From: Acinetobacter gerneri DSM 14967 = CIP 107464 = MTCC 9824
Lineage (GTDB): Bacteria; Pseudomonadota; Gammaproteobacteria; Pseudomonadales; Moraxellaceae
NCBI RefSeq assembly: GCF_000368565.1
Contig: NZ_KB849543.1
Location: forward strand, 186,001 to 250,000
Direction: 5' to 3'
DNA: 64,000 nt
Within the stretch, counting starts at the first letter, position 1. Each line of letters begins with the position of its first letter. Of the stretch, positions 15,846 to 24,183 are shown piece by piece. The position numbers and the translations under genes are program-made. The notes under the pieces were generated by a model. That model ran no database searches. It saw nothing but the letters and a program-made list of their open reading frames with translations, and was not told where the DNA came from.

Positions 15846-17738
15846 TTAACTATGCAGCAACCTTAAACCAATTTTCTTGGTCAATTCATTGAGCTGTTGA
15901 CGTAGATTACGTGATTCGATCAATGATAATGGTGCTTTAAGTTTCTGTTTTAAATATTTCTCTTGCAAAGCCAAAGCATATTCGGAAGCCAATTTATCTG
16001 CCATTTCAGGTGCTTGAGTCAGTGCTTGAATATTGGTTCTTTGCATAATATCAGACAATTCTTGATGAAAACGACTACAAGCCCCAAGCATATAATAGGT
16101 TGCCAATTCTTGATCATCAGGCAATTCATCAAAAACTTTATCAAAAGTATTTAAAACTTGTGCAAGCAATTCTTCTTGAGGAATAACAGCACGTAGATTT
16201 TCAAAATGAATATATAAAAATGGATGATTCATCAAAATTGCTACAGCAAAATCTTCATCTTTGGTCCGAATATTGAAAGATAAAGATGCATCCAGACTGA
16301 CTTGAGCTTGCCATTTTTTATTGAACCCCAGTTTCTCACGGAAAAATTGGCGTAATAAATAACGATAAGATCCCTGTTTCGGTAAGAGTTCAGTCAATTG
16401 GTTGAGTTCTGCCATGACCTGACTTTTACCTTCTGGGCTCGTCACATCAAATTGTTGGCTGAGTAGCGCAAATACAAAATCAGATAATAGCGGTGCTTGA
16501 TCCCAAAGTTTTTTAAATGTCTCAATACCTTCGCGGCGGATCAGTGAATCAGGATCGTGTTCTTTCGGAAGTACGAAAAATTTTAACTCTCGTCCATCAT
16601 TGAGCAAGGGCAGTGCGATTTCTAAGGTTCGTTTCGCTGCTTTTTGTCCTGCAGCATCACCATCAAAGGCAATGGTAATACGGCTATTTTGTTTAAATAA
16701 AATATTTAAATGTTCTGTATTACTCGCAGTCCCCAGTGTTGCCACTGCACCATGAATGCCGTATTGCTGTAAGGCAATCACATCCATATAACCCTCGACC
16801 ATTAACCAGTCTTGAGCACGTTGTTTACGTCCCTCGTATAGGCCGTAAAGCAATTGGTTTTTATGGAACACTTCCGAATCAGGCGAGTTGATATATTTGG
16901 GTTTGATTTCATCATTCAGTGCACGACCACCAAAGCCAACCACACGACCTTTTGCATCTCGAATGGGGAAAATTACTCGATCACGTAACAAATCAAAGTC
17001 ACGACCACTATCACTAGATCGGATCAATCCCAACAATTTTAAACCTTCGATATCTTGGGGGAAGGCTTTTTCTAAATGTTGCCAATCTTCAGGTGCATAA
17101 CCCAAACGCCAAAATTGTAGTGTTTCTTGGCTAAGCCCACGATGTTTAAAATATTTTTGTGCAGATTTGCTATTTGGGAGTTGTCGTTCGTAGAACTGCG
17201 CTACATTTTCCAGTAAATCGTATAGATTACCTTCTTGGCTAAAACTTGGTTCAGCATTTTCAGCCAGATCAAATTGGCTAGGATCAAACTCTTGGTATTG
17301 AAAAGCTTCAAATGGATCCGTTTCAAAATTGTTGGTATCCGCTTGTACTGGAGCATTTTCTTGAGCTTTTGTTTCAACTTTTGGCGTAGCTACAACTGGT
17401 TTGGCAGATTCTCTTTTATAGGCAAGACGTTTGTTGTCATGATTGTCTTTGGGAAGTTCTATGCCTGTTTGTGACGAGAGGTCTTTCATGACGTCGACAA
17501 AATTGCGACTGTCGATATCCATCAGGAAACGAATCGCATTGCCATTGGCCTGACAACCAAAGCAATGGTAGTACTGCTTATCTCGATAAACGTGGAATGA
17601 AGGTGATTTTTCTTGATGAAATGGGCAACAGCCCGAATAAGTTCGTCCTGTTTTTTTGAGTTTTACACGCTGTCCGATCAAATCGACGATATCTGTTCGA
17701 TCTAGGATTTGATCAATGGTATGTTGTGGAATAGCCAT
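15846..17738 (-). CDS. dnaG: DNA primase
   Basis: Synthesises RNA primers at the replication fork. The 630-residue protein has the N-terminal CHC2 zinc finger (Cys38, His41, Cys59, Cys62), an Acinetobacter-type linker with many Ala, Gln and Pro residues (about 105-160), the RNA polymerase core with GRVVGFGGRAL, the TOPRIM domain (VEGYMDVIALQQYG and FDGDAAGQKAA) and a C-terminal helicase-interaction domain. Neither rpsU nor rpoD adjoins it, unlike the macromolecular-synthesis operon of enterics. Confidence 0.97.
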   Translation of the reverse strand: MAIPQHTIDQILDRTDIVDLIGQRVKLKKTGRTYSGCCPFHQEKSPSFHVYRDKQYYHCFGCQANGNAIRFLMDIDSRNFVDVMKDLSSQTGIELPKDNHDNKRLAYKRESAKPVVATPKVETKAQENAPVQADTNNFETDPFEAFQYQEFDPSQFDLAENAEPSFSQEGNLYDLLENVAQFYERQLPNSKSAQKYFKHRGLSQETLQFWRLGYAPEDWQHLEKAFPQDIEGLKLLGLIRSSDSGRDFDLLRDRVIFPIRDAKGRVVGFGGRALNDEIKPKYINSPDSEVFHKNQLLYGLYEGRKQRAQDWLMVEGYMDVIALQQYGIHGAVATLGTASNTEHLNILFKQNSRITIAFDGDAAGQKAAKRTLEIALPLLNDGRELKFFVLPKEHDPDSLIRREGIETFKKLWDQAPLLSDFVFALLSQQFDVTSPEGKSQVMAELNQLTELLPKQGSYRYLLRQFFREKLGFNKKWQAQVSLDASLSFNIRTKDEDFAVAILMNHPFLYIHFENLRAVIPQEELLAQVLNTFDKVFDELPDDQELATYYMLGACSRFHQELSDIMQRTNIQALTQAPEMADKLASEYALALQEKYLKQKLKAPLSLIESRNLRQQLNELTKKIGLRLLHS

Positions 17739-18122
17739 ACAGTGTAAATATTTCCCAATAAAAATGAAGTCAGTGCTGACTTGAAATTTGCAAATTTGGT
17801 CTGAGGTTTATAACGTATTTAATAAATATCAAATAGATAAAGTTAAATAGTAACAGAGTCTTACTGCCGTCACTCAGATGCTGGGATTTACCTTCCGTTG
17901 GACCTACTTTTCTTTCGGGAAAAGTAGGCAAAACCATGTCCTTCACAAAACTCCTAACATACCGAAAAATGAAGATCATTATCGCAGAAACAGTTATGAG
18001 CAAATAAAGTTTTGACTCAAACAGTTGCGAAGGACACTCCCGTGTATCAGATTTAGGGAGTGGAAAGTACCAAGCTTTTATTAGTGTAGCCTAGTTTCTC
18101 GATGAAAAAAATCATGCAATAA
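17739..18122. repeat. Intergenic region with a candidate dispersed repeat
   Basis: About 380 bases without a gene between dnaG and bamD. A perfect ten-base inverted repeat CCTACTTTTC/GAAAAGTAGG with loop TTTCGG lies at 17903-17928. Further out, GTGAAGGACATGG (minus strand, near 17936-17948) and GCGAAGGACACTCC (plus strand, near 18027-18040) form an imperfect inverted pair. The translated look of this stretch (VGPTEGKSQHL) feels familiar from intergenic DNA of other Acinetobacter genomes, so I suspect a dispersed repeat; this is inference. Confidence 0.4.
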
Positions 18123-18148
18123 AAAAGACGGGTGAAAACCCGTCTTTT
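18123..18148 (-). terminator. Terminator of bamD
   Basis: A stem AAAAGACGGGT/ACCCGTCTTTT with loop GAAA; on the minus strand it is followed by six T. It lies 16 bases after the bamD stop. Confidence 0.9.
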
Positions 18149-18164
18149 CGTCACCTAGAAAATA

Positions 18165-19205
18165 CTACTGAGCGCGTTGGCGATCATTCATACTTTCATT
18201 TGAAGGTACATAAGTATCTTTGAATTTTGGTTCAGGAAATGCAGAATTTTCTGATTCAGGTTTATCCAATAAACCAAAACTTACACGGTTCATGAAGCTA
18301 CGTTTAGGAGCTTTTGATTGCTCAACTGAACTATCTGCATTATTGGCTTCGGCGCTACGACCAAAAATACCCAGTGAAGCACGGTTCCACCAGCTACCTT
18401 CTTTACGCGCTGCACGAAGGTTCACAGTACCATTGCCTTTGACTAGATTTGGATAATTAAGCTTAAGCATTTCAGTATATTGATTTGCCATTTCTTTATT
18501 GCCCAATTTTTCATAGCCATAAGCCATAGTAGCTAAAGCTTCTGGAATTTGAGGTGTTTGTGGATAATGCTCAACAACCCATTGCGAACGCTCAATCGCT
18601 GCAATCCAAGCTTTACGTTTGATATTGAAGCGAGCAGCATTCATTTCACTTTCAGCCAATTCTTGACCGATAAATTTCATGCGCTGAGCAGCATCAACAG
18701 AGTATTCACTACTTGGGAAGCGACGGATGAAATCAACAAAGTTTTGATAAGCTGTTTTTAAATAGCTCACATCACGATGCGATTGTTGCAAAGATGTATA
18801 ACGAAGCAGGCTGTCATACTCTTGCTCCATGTTTGCTACACCTTTGATGTAGTATGCATAATCAACATTTGGATGCTGAGGGTTTAAACGGATAAAACGA
18901 TCTGCAAGTGCCACAACACCTTCATAATCTTTTTGTTGAAATTTAGTGTAAAGTAATTCTAATTGAGCTTTTTGCGCATATTGACCTGTAGGATAATAGG
19001 TATCAATTGCCTCTAAGGCTCTACCCGCGTCGGTATATTGACGTTTATCTAGGGCTGCCATTGCTTTATCGTAATAAACTTGTTCGCTAGATTTTGGTCC
19101 AGTGTCAACGACATCTTTTTTTGGATTGCTGCTACAGCCCACTATTAGAGATGCTGCACCCAATGATAGAGCAAGCATCGTAACTTTATAACGTGGTAGC
19201 GACAT
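18165..19205 (-). CDS. bamD: Outer-membrane protein assembly factor BamD
   Basis: Essential lipoprotein of the BAM complex that inserts beta-barrel proteins. The 346-residue protein has a lipoprotein signal with lipobox IVGC (Cys24) and then TPR repeats: AMAALDKRQYTDAGRALEAI, TKFQQKDYEGVVALADRFI and the family segment HPNVDYAYYIKGVANM. It is about 100 residues longer than E. coli BamD because of a C-terminal tail (from about residue 255) rich in Ser, Asn and Lys, as in other Acinetobacter. It is divergent from rluD with 71 bases between starts, the usual bamD-rluD arrangement. Confidence 0.96.
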   Translation of the reverse strand: MSLPRYKVTMLALSLGAASLIVGCSSNPKKDVVDTGPKSSEQVYYDKAMAALDKRQYTDAGRALEAIDTYYPTGQYAQKAQLELLYTKFQQKDYEGVVALADRFIRLNPQHPNVDYAYYIKGVANMEQEYDSLLRYTSLQQSHRDVSYLKTAYQNFVDFIRRFPSSEYSVDAAQRMKFIGQELAESEMNAARFNIKRKAWIAAIERSQWVVEHYPQTPQIPEALATMAYGYEKLGNKEMANQYTEMLKLNYPNLVKGNGTVNLRAARKEGSWWNRASLGIFGRSAEANNADSSVEQSKAPKRSFMNRVSFGLLDKPESENSAFPEPKFKDTYVPSNESMNDRQRAQ

Positions 19206-19276
19206 AAAAATTCCTCTGTTAATACGGGCAATAAGCTACAATTGCGCTATTAAACCACTTTTATCTTAATGAGCAA

Positions 19277-20329
19277 ATGACTTCAGCACAAACTTCTAAT
19301 TCTGAATTTCCTGAAACTGACTTCAATCTACTTGAAGATTCAGAGGATGCAGATAACCATAATTCGGGCATAACTGCAACACGTTTATCGTTGCAATTTC
19401 AACTGGATGACAGTTTTCTAGGACAACGTATCGACCAAGTTGCGGCTATGGTCTGGAAAGACTTTTCACGCGAGAAACTCAAACAGTGGATGAAAGAGGG
19501 TCATTTGTTGGTCAATGGTAACATTGTCAAGCCAAAGTACAAATGCGAAGGCAATGAACTTTTGAGCTTAGATGTTGAATTACAAGTACAAACAGCTGCT
19601 CAACCTGAAAATATTCCATTAAACATTGTTTATGAAGATGACGATATTATGGTCATCAATAAACCGGTCGGTATGGTCGTGCATCCGGGTGCTGGCAATC
19701 CAAATGGAACATTGGTCAATGCGATACTTTACCATTTTCCAAAATCATCAGAATTGGCACGTGCAGGATTGGTACATCGTATCGACAAAGATACCAGCGG
19801 TTTGTTGGTGGTTGCGAAAAATCTGGAAGCTCAATTTTCACTGAGTAAACAATTGGCAAAAAAATCGGTCTATCGTATTTATGATCTGATTGTTTATGGC
19901 AATATCATTGCTGGTGGCACGATTGATGAGCCAATTAAACGTCATCCTGTTGATCGTATAAAAATGGGGGTATTGCCCGGCGGTCGTGATGCTGTAACTC
20001 ATTATAATGTCAAAGAGCGTTTCCAAAATTTTACCCGTGTGCAAGCACAGCTTGAAACAGGGCGTACACACCAGATTCGTGTTCATTTTACTTATATTGG
20101 GCATCCGTTACTTGGTGATCAAGTTTATGTGAGCCGTGTACGTGTGCCAGCTGGTACATCTGAGACTTTAAATGATCAGTTGCGTGGCTTTAGACGTCAA
20201 GCTTTGCATGCGTCGAAATTGGGTTTGGTTCATCCTCGTACGGGTGAAGAGATGATGTTTGAAGCACCTTGGGCAGAAGACTTTGCCGCTTTGGTTGAAG
20301 TGTTAAGATCTGAAAATCAGGCCTATTAA
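19277..20329 (+). CDS. rluD: 23S rRNA pseudouridine synthase RluD
   Basis: Forms pseudouridines in helix 69 of 23S rRNA. The 350-residue protein has an S4-like RNA-binding domain at about residues 45-105 (IDQVAAMVWKDFSREKLKQW) and the RluA-family catalytic motif LVHRIDKDTSGLLVVAKN with the catalytic Asp. An acidic N-terminal extension of about 35 residues (DFNLLEDSEDADN) precedes the S4 domain. pgeF follows as usual, but here a secreted-protein gene on the other strand lies between them. Confidence 0.95.
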   Translation: MTSAQTSNSEFPETDFNLLEDSEDADNHNSGITATRLSLQFQLDDSFLGQRIDQVAAMVWKDFSREKLKQWMKEGHLLVNGNIVKPKYKCEGNELLSLDVELQVQTAAQPENIPLNIVYEDDDIMVINKPVGMVVHPGAGNPNGTLVNAILYHFPKSSELARAGLVHRIDKDTSGLLVVAKNLEAQFSLSKQLAKKSVYRIYDLIVYGNIIAGGTIDEPIKRHPVDRIKMGVLPGGRDAVTHYNVKERFQNFTRVQAQLETGRTHQIRVHFTYIGHPLLGDQVYVSRVRVPAGTSETLNDQLRGFRRQALHASKLGLVHPRTGEEMMFEAPWAEDFAALVEVLRSENQAY

Positions 20330-20334
20330 AAATG

Positions 20335-20366
20335 AAAAGCCATTCTTATATGAGAATGGCTTTTTT
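20335..20366. terminator. Bidirectional terminator between rluD and the secreted-protein gene
   Basis: A 12-base-pair stem AAAAGCCATTCT/AGAATGGCTTTT with loop TATATG and T runs at both ends. It separates two convergent genes. Confidence 0.9.
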
Positions 20367-20368
20367 AT

Positions 20369-21130
20369 TTAGTTGCCACAAATATCGGTGGTTCCTGTTG
20401 GAAATGCATTGGTAAATTTGGATTTGTCTGTGACAAGTTCCATAGACATTGTTTTGTTAAGATATTGTGAATTTGCTTCAAAACCTTTAATGAAGGCTTG
20501 TGGTTGAAAAGTGATTGATTTGAGCTTGGATTTCAAGGAAGTCACGTACCCTAAATTTTTTTTGTTAACTATTAAACCAAGTTGGTTGGTATTTTGGTTG
20601 AGATATATACCAATATTTTGGGTTGGCGTACTATCGTAAGGCTGTAAATAACTATAAGTGATTTCATTTTCATTGGTAGATGAATTCTTTTGTATAACCC
20701 AGATAAGTAAAGGTTTTTTATAGTTTTGTATATCTGAGTTATTTGCAAATATGGCAGTTATTCCTATAGGATCGTTATTAGCCCCTAGTCCTACTATATT
20801 GAAAGTTTTTACGTCGGTATTTGTTTCCTTTAGTTCTTCTGAAATAGTATCTACCCTAAGTTCAAATCCAACTATTCCATTATTTGAAGTAGGTAATAAA
20901 CCAGTCAATGTTCCATTATTGTTGTTGTATGCACTATGATTTGCTGAATACGTAATGTCTTTAGGTGAGTTTATAATTTTGTAAGTAACTTTTTGACCGA
21001 TTACTGTTGGAAATTTTTGAGCCGTTGGATTTTCAGGATCATTTATAAATCCTTCAAGGTCATAATTACAAGCACTGTATACATTTCCAATAGTACAACT
21101 AAGCAAAGTTGCGAGTAATACTTTATTCAT
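20369..21130 (-). CDS. Secreted protein of unknown function, DUF4882-like
   Basis: A 253-residue protein with signal peptide MNKVLLATLLSCTIGNVYSA; the mature part begins CNYDLEGF and ends TTDICGN, placing one cysteine near each end that may form a disulfide. The order of strands and an early NPTAQKFPTVIGQKVTYKI resemble, from memory, the Acinetobacter-restricted DUF4882 family; this is not certain. It interrupts the common rluD-pgeF pair on the opposite strand, which suggests a lineage-specific insertion. Confidence 0.75.
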   Translation of the reverse strand: MNKVLLATLLSCTIGNVYSACNYDLEGFINDPENPTAQKFPTVIGQKVTYKIINSPKDITYSANHSAYNNNNGTLTGLLPTSNNGIVGFELRVDTISEELKETNTDVKTFNIVGLGANNDPIGITAIFANNSDIQNYKKPLLIWVIQKNSSTNENEITYSYLQPYDSTPTQNIGIYLNQNTNQLGLIVNKKNLGYVTSLKSKLKSITFQPQAFIKGFEANSQYLNKTMSMELVTDKSKFTNAFPTGTTDICGN

Positions 21131-21311
21131 TTCTCACCTTTTTAATAATTTATTAAAATAATATTTAGTTTTAATTTAAAATATGGTTTTTCGATTATCA
21201 AAAAACATCATTGTTTGTGAATAATTTGATCAACTTGCAACAAGATATGACCAACCATTTGTGAAAATAGATTTATGATAGAGATAGTCTGAAATTTTAA
21301 GGATGATCGAC

Positions 21312-22052
21312 ATGCAATTTGTACAAGGATTACCCCAAGGCATCTATGTTGGGCAAACACATATTCAACATCCCCAAGCTTTAGATGCAAAATCACCTGA
21401 ACTTTCAGGTTTTAATCTCGCTTTGCATGTCAATGACGATCCTGCACGTGTCCAAGCACATCGTATGATTTTATTGGATGAATTTTCACATTATGGTGTA
21501 GATAAAATCACATGGATGACGCAAACGCATAGTACGATTTGCCATACGATCAATGATGAAATGCCATTTGAGGCACTTATCGGCGATGGTTTGGTGACAC
21601 AGCGTAAAGCACATGCTTTGATGATGATGACAGCAGACTGTTTACCCATCGTTTTGGGGAATGCTGAAGGGACTGAAATCGCCAATTTACATGCGGGCTG
21701 GCGTGGACTGGCTGGTGGAATTGTTGAAAATACAATCCAAGCAATGCAATCCCAACCAACATGGGCTTGGTTAGGCGTTGCAATTAGTCAGCCATGTTTT
21801 GAGATAGGTGCAGAAGTTAAAACGGCTTTTTGCAGTAAATATCCAGCCGTGGAAAGTGCTTTTAAAGCTGGGGAAATTGCTGGAAAATATTATGCAGATT
21901 TATATGAAATTGCACGTTATATTTTAAAACAGCATGGGGTGGAAACCGTTTTGGGCGGTGATCAGTGCTCGTATCAACAAGACCAAGATTATTATTCATA
22001 TCGCCGTGATGCAAAAACAGGTCGGATGGCAACCTTCGTCTTTATGCAATAA
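21312..22052 (+). CDS. pgeF: Purine nucleoside phosphorylase-like (YfiH/laccase-domain) protein
   Basis: Member of the YfiH/DUF152 family, which has purine nucleoside phosphorylase and peptidoglycan-editing (PgeF) members. Visible motifs are TQTHSTICHTI with a metal-binding histidine, MMTADCLPIVL with the conserved cysteine and NLHAGWRGLAGG with the second histidine. I choose the ATG at 21312 because AAGGA lies eight bases upstream; the in-frame ATG at 21303 overlaps that SD. It commonly follows rluD. Confidence 0.92.
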   Translation: MQFVQGLPQGIYVGQTHIQHPQALDAKSPELSGFNLALHVNDDPARVQAHRMILLDEFSHYGVDKITWMTQTHSTICHTINDEMPFEALIGDGLVTQRKAHALMMMTADCLPIVLGNAEGTEIANLHAGWRGLAGGIVENTIQAMQSQPTWAWLGVAISQPCFEIGAEVKTAFCSKYPAVESAFKAGEIAGKYYADLYEIARYILKQHGVETVLGGDQCSYQQDQDYYSYRRDAKTGRMATFVFMQ

Positions 22053-22454
22053 ATGCTAAGTTAGCTAGAGTTTTTATTTTTAGATATAAGTTATTATTTT
22101 CAATAATGTTATTATCGCAGTCCTTATAAGTATAAAGCTACTGGATCTCTATCGGTTGTCGAGTCATTTGACTTGATGACCCAATCAGATCATTCATCGG
22201 TAGAAATTACACCACCTCAAAGTGATTTGGATAGGCTAAATGATGGTTTGGTGAATATATTGGGTTATTGTTAAATAAAATTACATAATAATACAAATTA
22301 AAATATTATGAATTATTCCTTAAAAGACAATCGCTTTAGTCATAAATAAAAGGAAATTGTCTTAAAAGTCTTAATTCCTTTAAACTTTGCAATTTACTTT
22401 TTGATTTGTATTGCATATTTTTTATCCATAAATTAAAAAATATACGAATTTAAG
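22053..22454. other. Intergenic region with a short coding-like remnant
   Basis: A 402-base gap. From 22107 to 22275 the plus strand is open for 56 codons without a start, ending with the protein-like SDLDRLNDGLVNILGYC before a stop; its base composition is less A+T-rich than its flanks. The rest is A+T-rich and presumably holds the promoter of the gene at 22455. No terminator hairpin is obvious after pgeF. Confidence 0.4.
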
Positions 22455-23837
22455 ATGATGGATATTCAAGAAAAAATAAAGGATGGTTTTAAGCGAATCA
22501 TAGTTCTTAGTGGTTTGTTGGCGACTCCGATCATGAGTTTTGCTTATGATGGTAAGTTACAACAGCTTAATGACGCTGAGCTTTCAGAGGTCAATGGACA
22601 GGCTCTTTTGAGTTTAAGCTATATAGATCCAAAAGATTCGGCTAATTTAATGCAGGGTAAAGGGATCGGTTTTTATAAGTTAGGTCTAGAAGCAGAATTA
22701 GAACTGAATGCAAATATTAAAAAGTTACAACTTGGATGTGGTGGTGTAAATGGGGCAAATGGTTGTGATATCGATATTTCAAATTTAGCATTATCTGGTG
22801 CGCCTTCGAGCTATGATTCAAATGGAAATCCTGTTTATGCAAATTCTAGAGCCTCAACAAGTGCGCAAATAAAAAACCCTTTTATTCAATTTGCAATTAA
22901 AAATCCAAATTCTGCTTCGACTAGAACAGTGCAAGGGATCCAGCTTAGTGCAGAGGCTATCAATGGCATGTTAACTAGTGGTATTGATAATACAAGTAAT
23001 CCTCAAGATGGTATTCGCTCATTAAGTGGTTATATGAAAATCGCCCCAACTTCAGGTGTTGCAAAAACAGCTTCAGCTGTTTTTGGTAATAATTCATCGC
23101 AAATTTTATCTGGAAATTTAATTATCAACACGATCTGGAATAATGATCGTTCATTTGTAAGTCAACCAGACCAGAGTGAGGGATTAACAATTCCTTCAAT
23201 GAATGTCCCTTTTTTAGTACCTGAAATTACCATTAATGGTGTAAGGCAATCTCAAGCTGTGGTCAATAATATCGCAGCAACAGTACCTTCGATTAAATTA
23301 GATCGAAATAGCGGGAGTATGCAGGTAAAATTAGATAGACCTTTACTCTGGGTGCAAGGCGCTAAATTTTATATGGATTCAGGTTCCTCAATTGATAATT
23401 TAAAGATGAATATTACGTTCGAGCAGTCTCTAAATATGATTCATAATATTCCATTACAAGGAACAGGAGCTTATTTGTCATTACAATCAGAAGATATTAA
23501 ATGGCCAGGGGCGAACGCTGATGATGTTGCTAAAAAAGGATGGTGGCTCTCATTTAAAGATCCAATTAATATTGGTCAGCTGAATCCTTCTAATCCTGTA
23601 GATATTTCAGGGGTGCTTCCACAAGTTGCTTCAAAAGTTTCAGATGTGTTGACGGCTAATCCTATATATATTGATTTGGGTTCGGCGATTGGTTCTGCTT
23701 TTGGACTACCTATTTATAAAAATGTGGGTTCGATCGATTTAAGTAATTCTGGTGCGGCGAGTTTAACGTTAAAAAATCAGATTCTTCAAAATCAAAATGT
23801 TATACCAAACTGTTATGGTGGCTTAAAATTCTGCTAA
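22455..23837 (+). CDS. Secreted surface-protein paralog 1 (FilA/DUF6160-like N-terminus)
   Basis: A 460-residue protein with a signal peptide (cleavage likely after SFA near residue 30). The mature N-terminus LQQLNDAELSEVNGQALLSL is a motif I associate with Acinetobacter FilA/DUF6160-type proteins. A cysteine pair sits in LGCGGVNGANGCDID and another in the extreme C-terminus NCYGGLKFC. The body is rich in Asn, Ser and short beta strands, without a transmembrane helix. It is followed 346 bases on by a clear paralog. Function unknown; an outer-surface or fimbria-related role is inference. The second ATG at 22458 is an equal alternative start. Confidence 0.8.
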   Translation: MMDIQEKIKDGFKRIIVLSGLLATPIMSFAYDGKLQQLNDAELSEVNGQALLSLSYIDPKDSANLMQGKGIGFYKLGLEAELELNANIKKLQLGCGGVNGANGCDIDISNLALSGAPSSYDSNGNPVYANSRASTSAQIKNPFIQFAIKNPNSASTRTVQGIQLSAEAINGMLTSGIDNTSNPQDGIRSLSGYMKIAPTSGVAKTASAVFGNNSSQILSGNLIINTIWNNDRSFVSQPDQSEGLTIPSMNVPFLVPEITINGVRQSQAVVNNIAATVPSIKLDRNSGSMQVKLDRPLLWVQGAKFYMDSGSSIDNLKMNITFEQSLNMIHNIPLQGTGAYLSLQSEDIKWPGANADDVAKKGWWLSFKDPINIGQLNPSNPVDISGVLPQVASKVSDVLTANPIYIDLGSAIGSAFGLPIYKNVGSIDLSNSGAASLTLKNQILQNQNVIPNCYGGLKFC

Positions 23838-23848
23838 AAATATCATCC

Positions 23849-23876
23849 AAAAACCTCCAAATGGAGGTTTTTTTAT
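23849..23876 (+). terminator. Terminator after secreted paralog 1
   Basis: A perfect ten-base-pair stem AAAAACCTCC/GGAGGTTTTT with loop AAAT and a T run, 11 bases after the stop codon. It makes the two paralogs separate transcription units. Confidence 0.92.
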
Positions 23877-24183
23877 AATATTTGATGGTTGAGACATATT
23901 TAATATTCTTAAAAAAATATATAAAAAATCTGAACAAAAGTCATTTATTTACAAGCTAAATTAAAAATTATTTTATATAATATTTATATTAAAATTATAA
24001 AATACAACAAGTTGCAAAAAATTATTTGTATCGTTTATAAATAAATCCAATAAAACTCAAGCACTCAGTTTTAATCCTTAATCAAGCTATTTATAAAATA
24101 TGTACTCATCATGGTAATGCCATTTAAATCATACAAAAATTGATTGTTTTTAGATCGAAAAATAATTAAATGGATGATTTAAA
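23877..24183. other. A+T-rich spacer between the two secreted paralogs
   Basis: About 300 bases, extremely A+T-rich with A/T runs around 23890-24010. No reading frame, promoter pair or hairpin is convincing, although a promoter for the second paralog should lie here. Confidence 0.4.

Noticed and set aside
17770..18003. Minus-strand 77-codon frame with VGPTEGKSQHL
   Set aside because: Begins with TTG, no SD, and appears to be a translated intergenic repeat rather than a gene.
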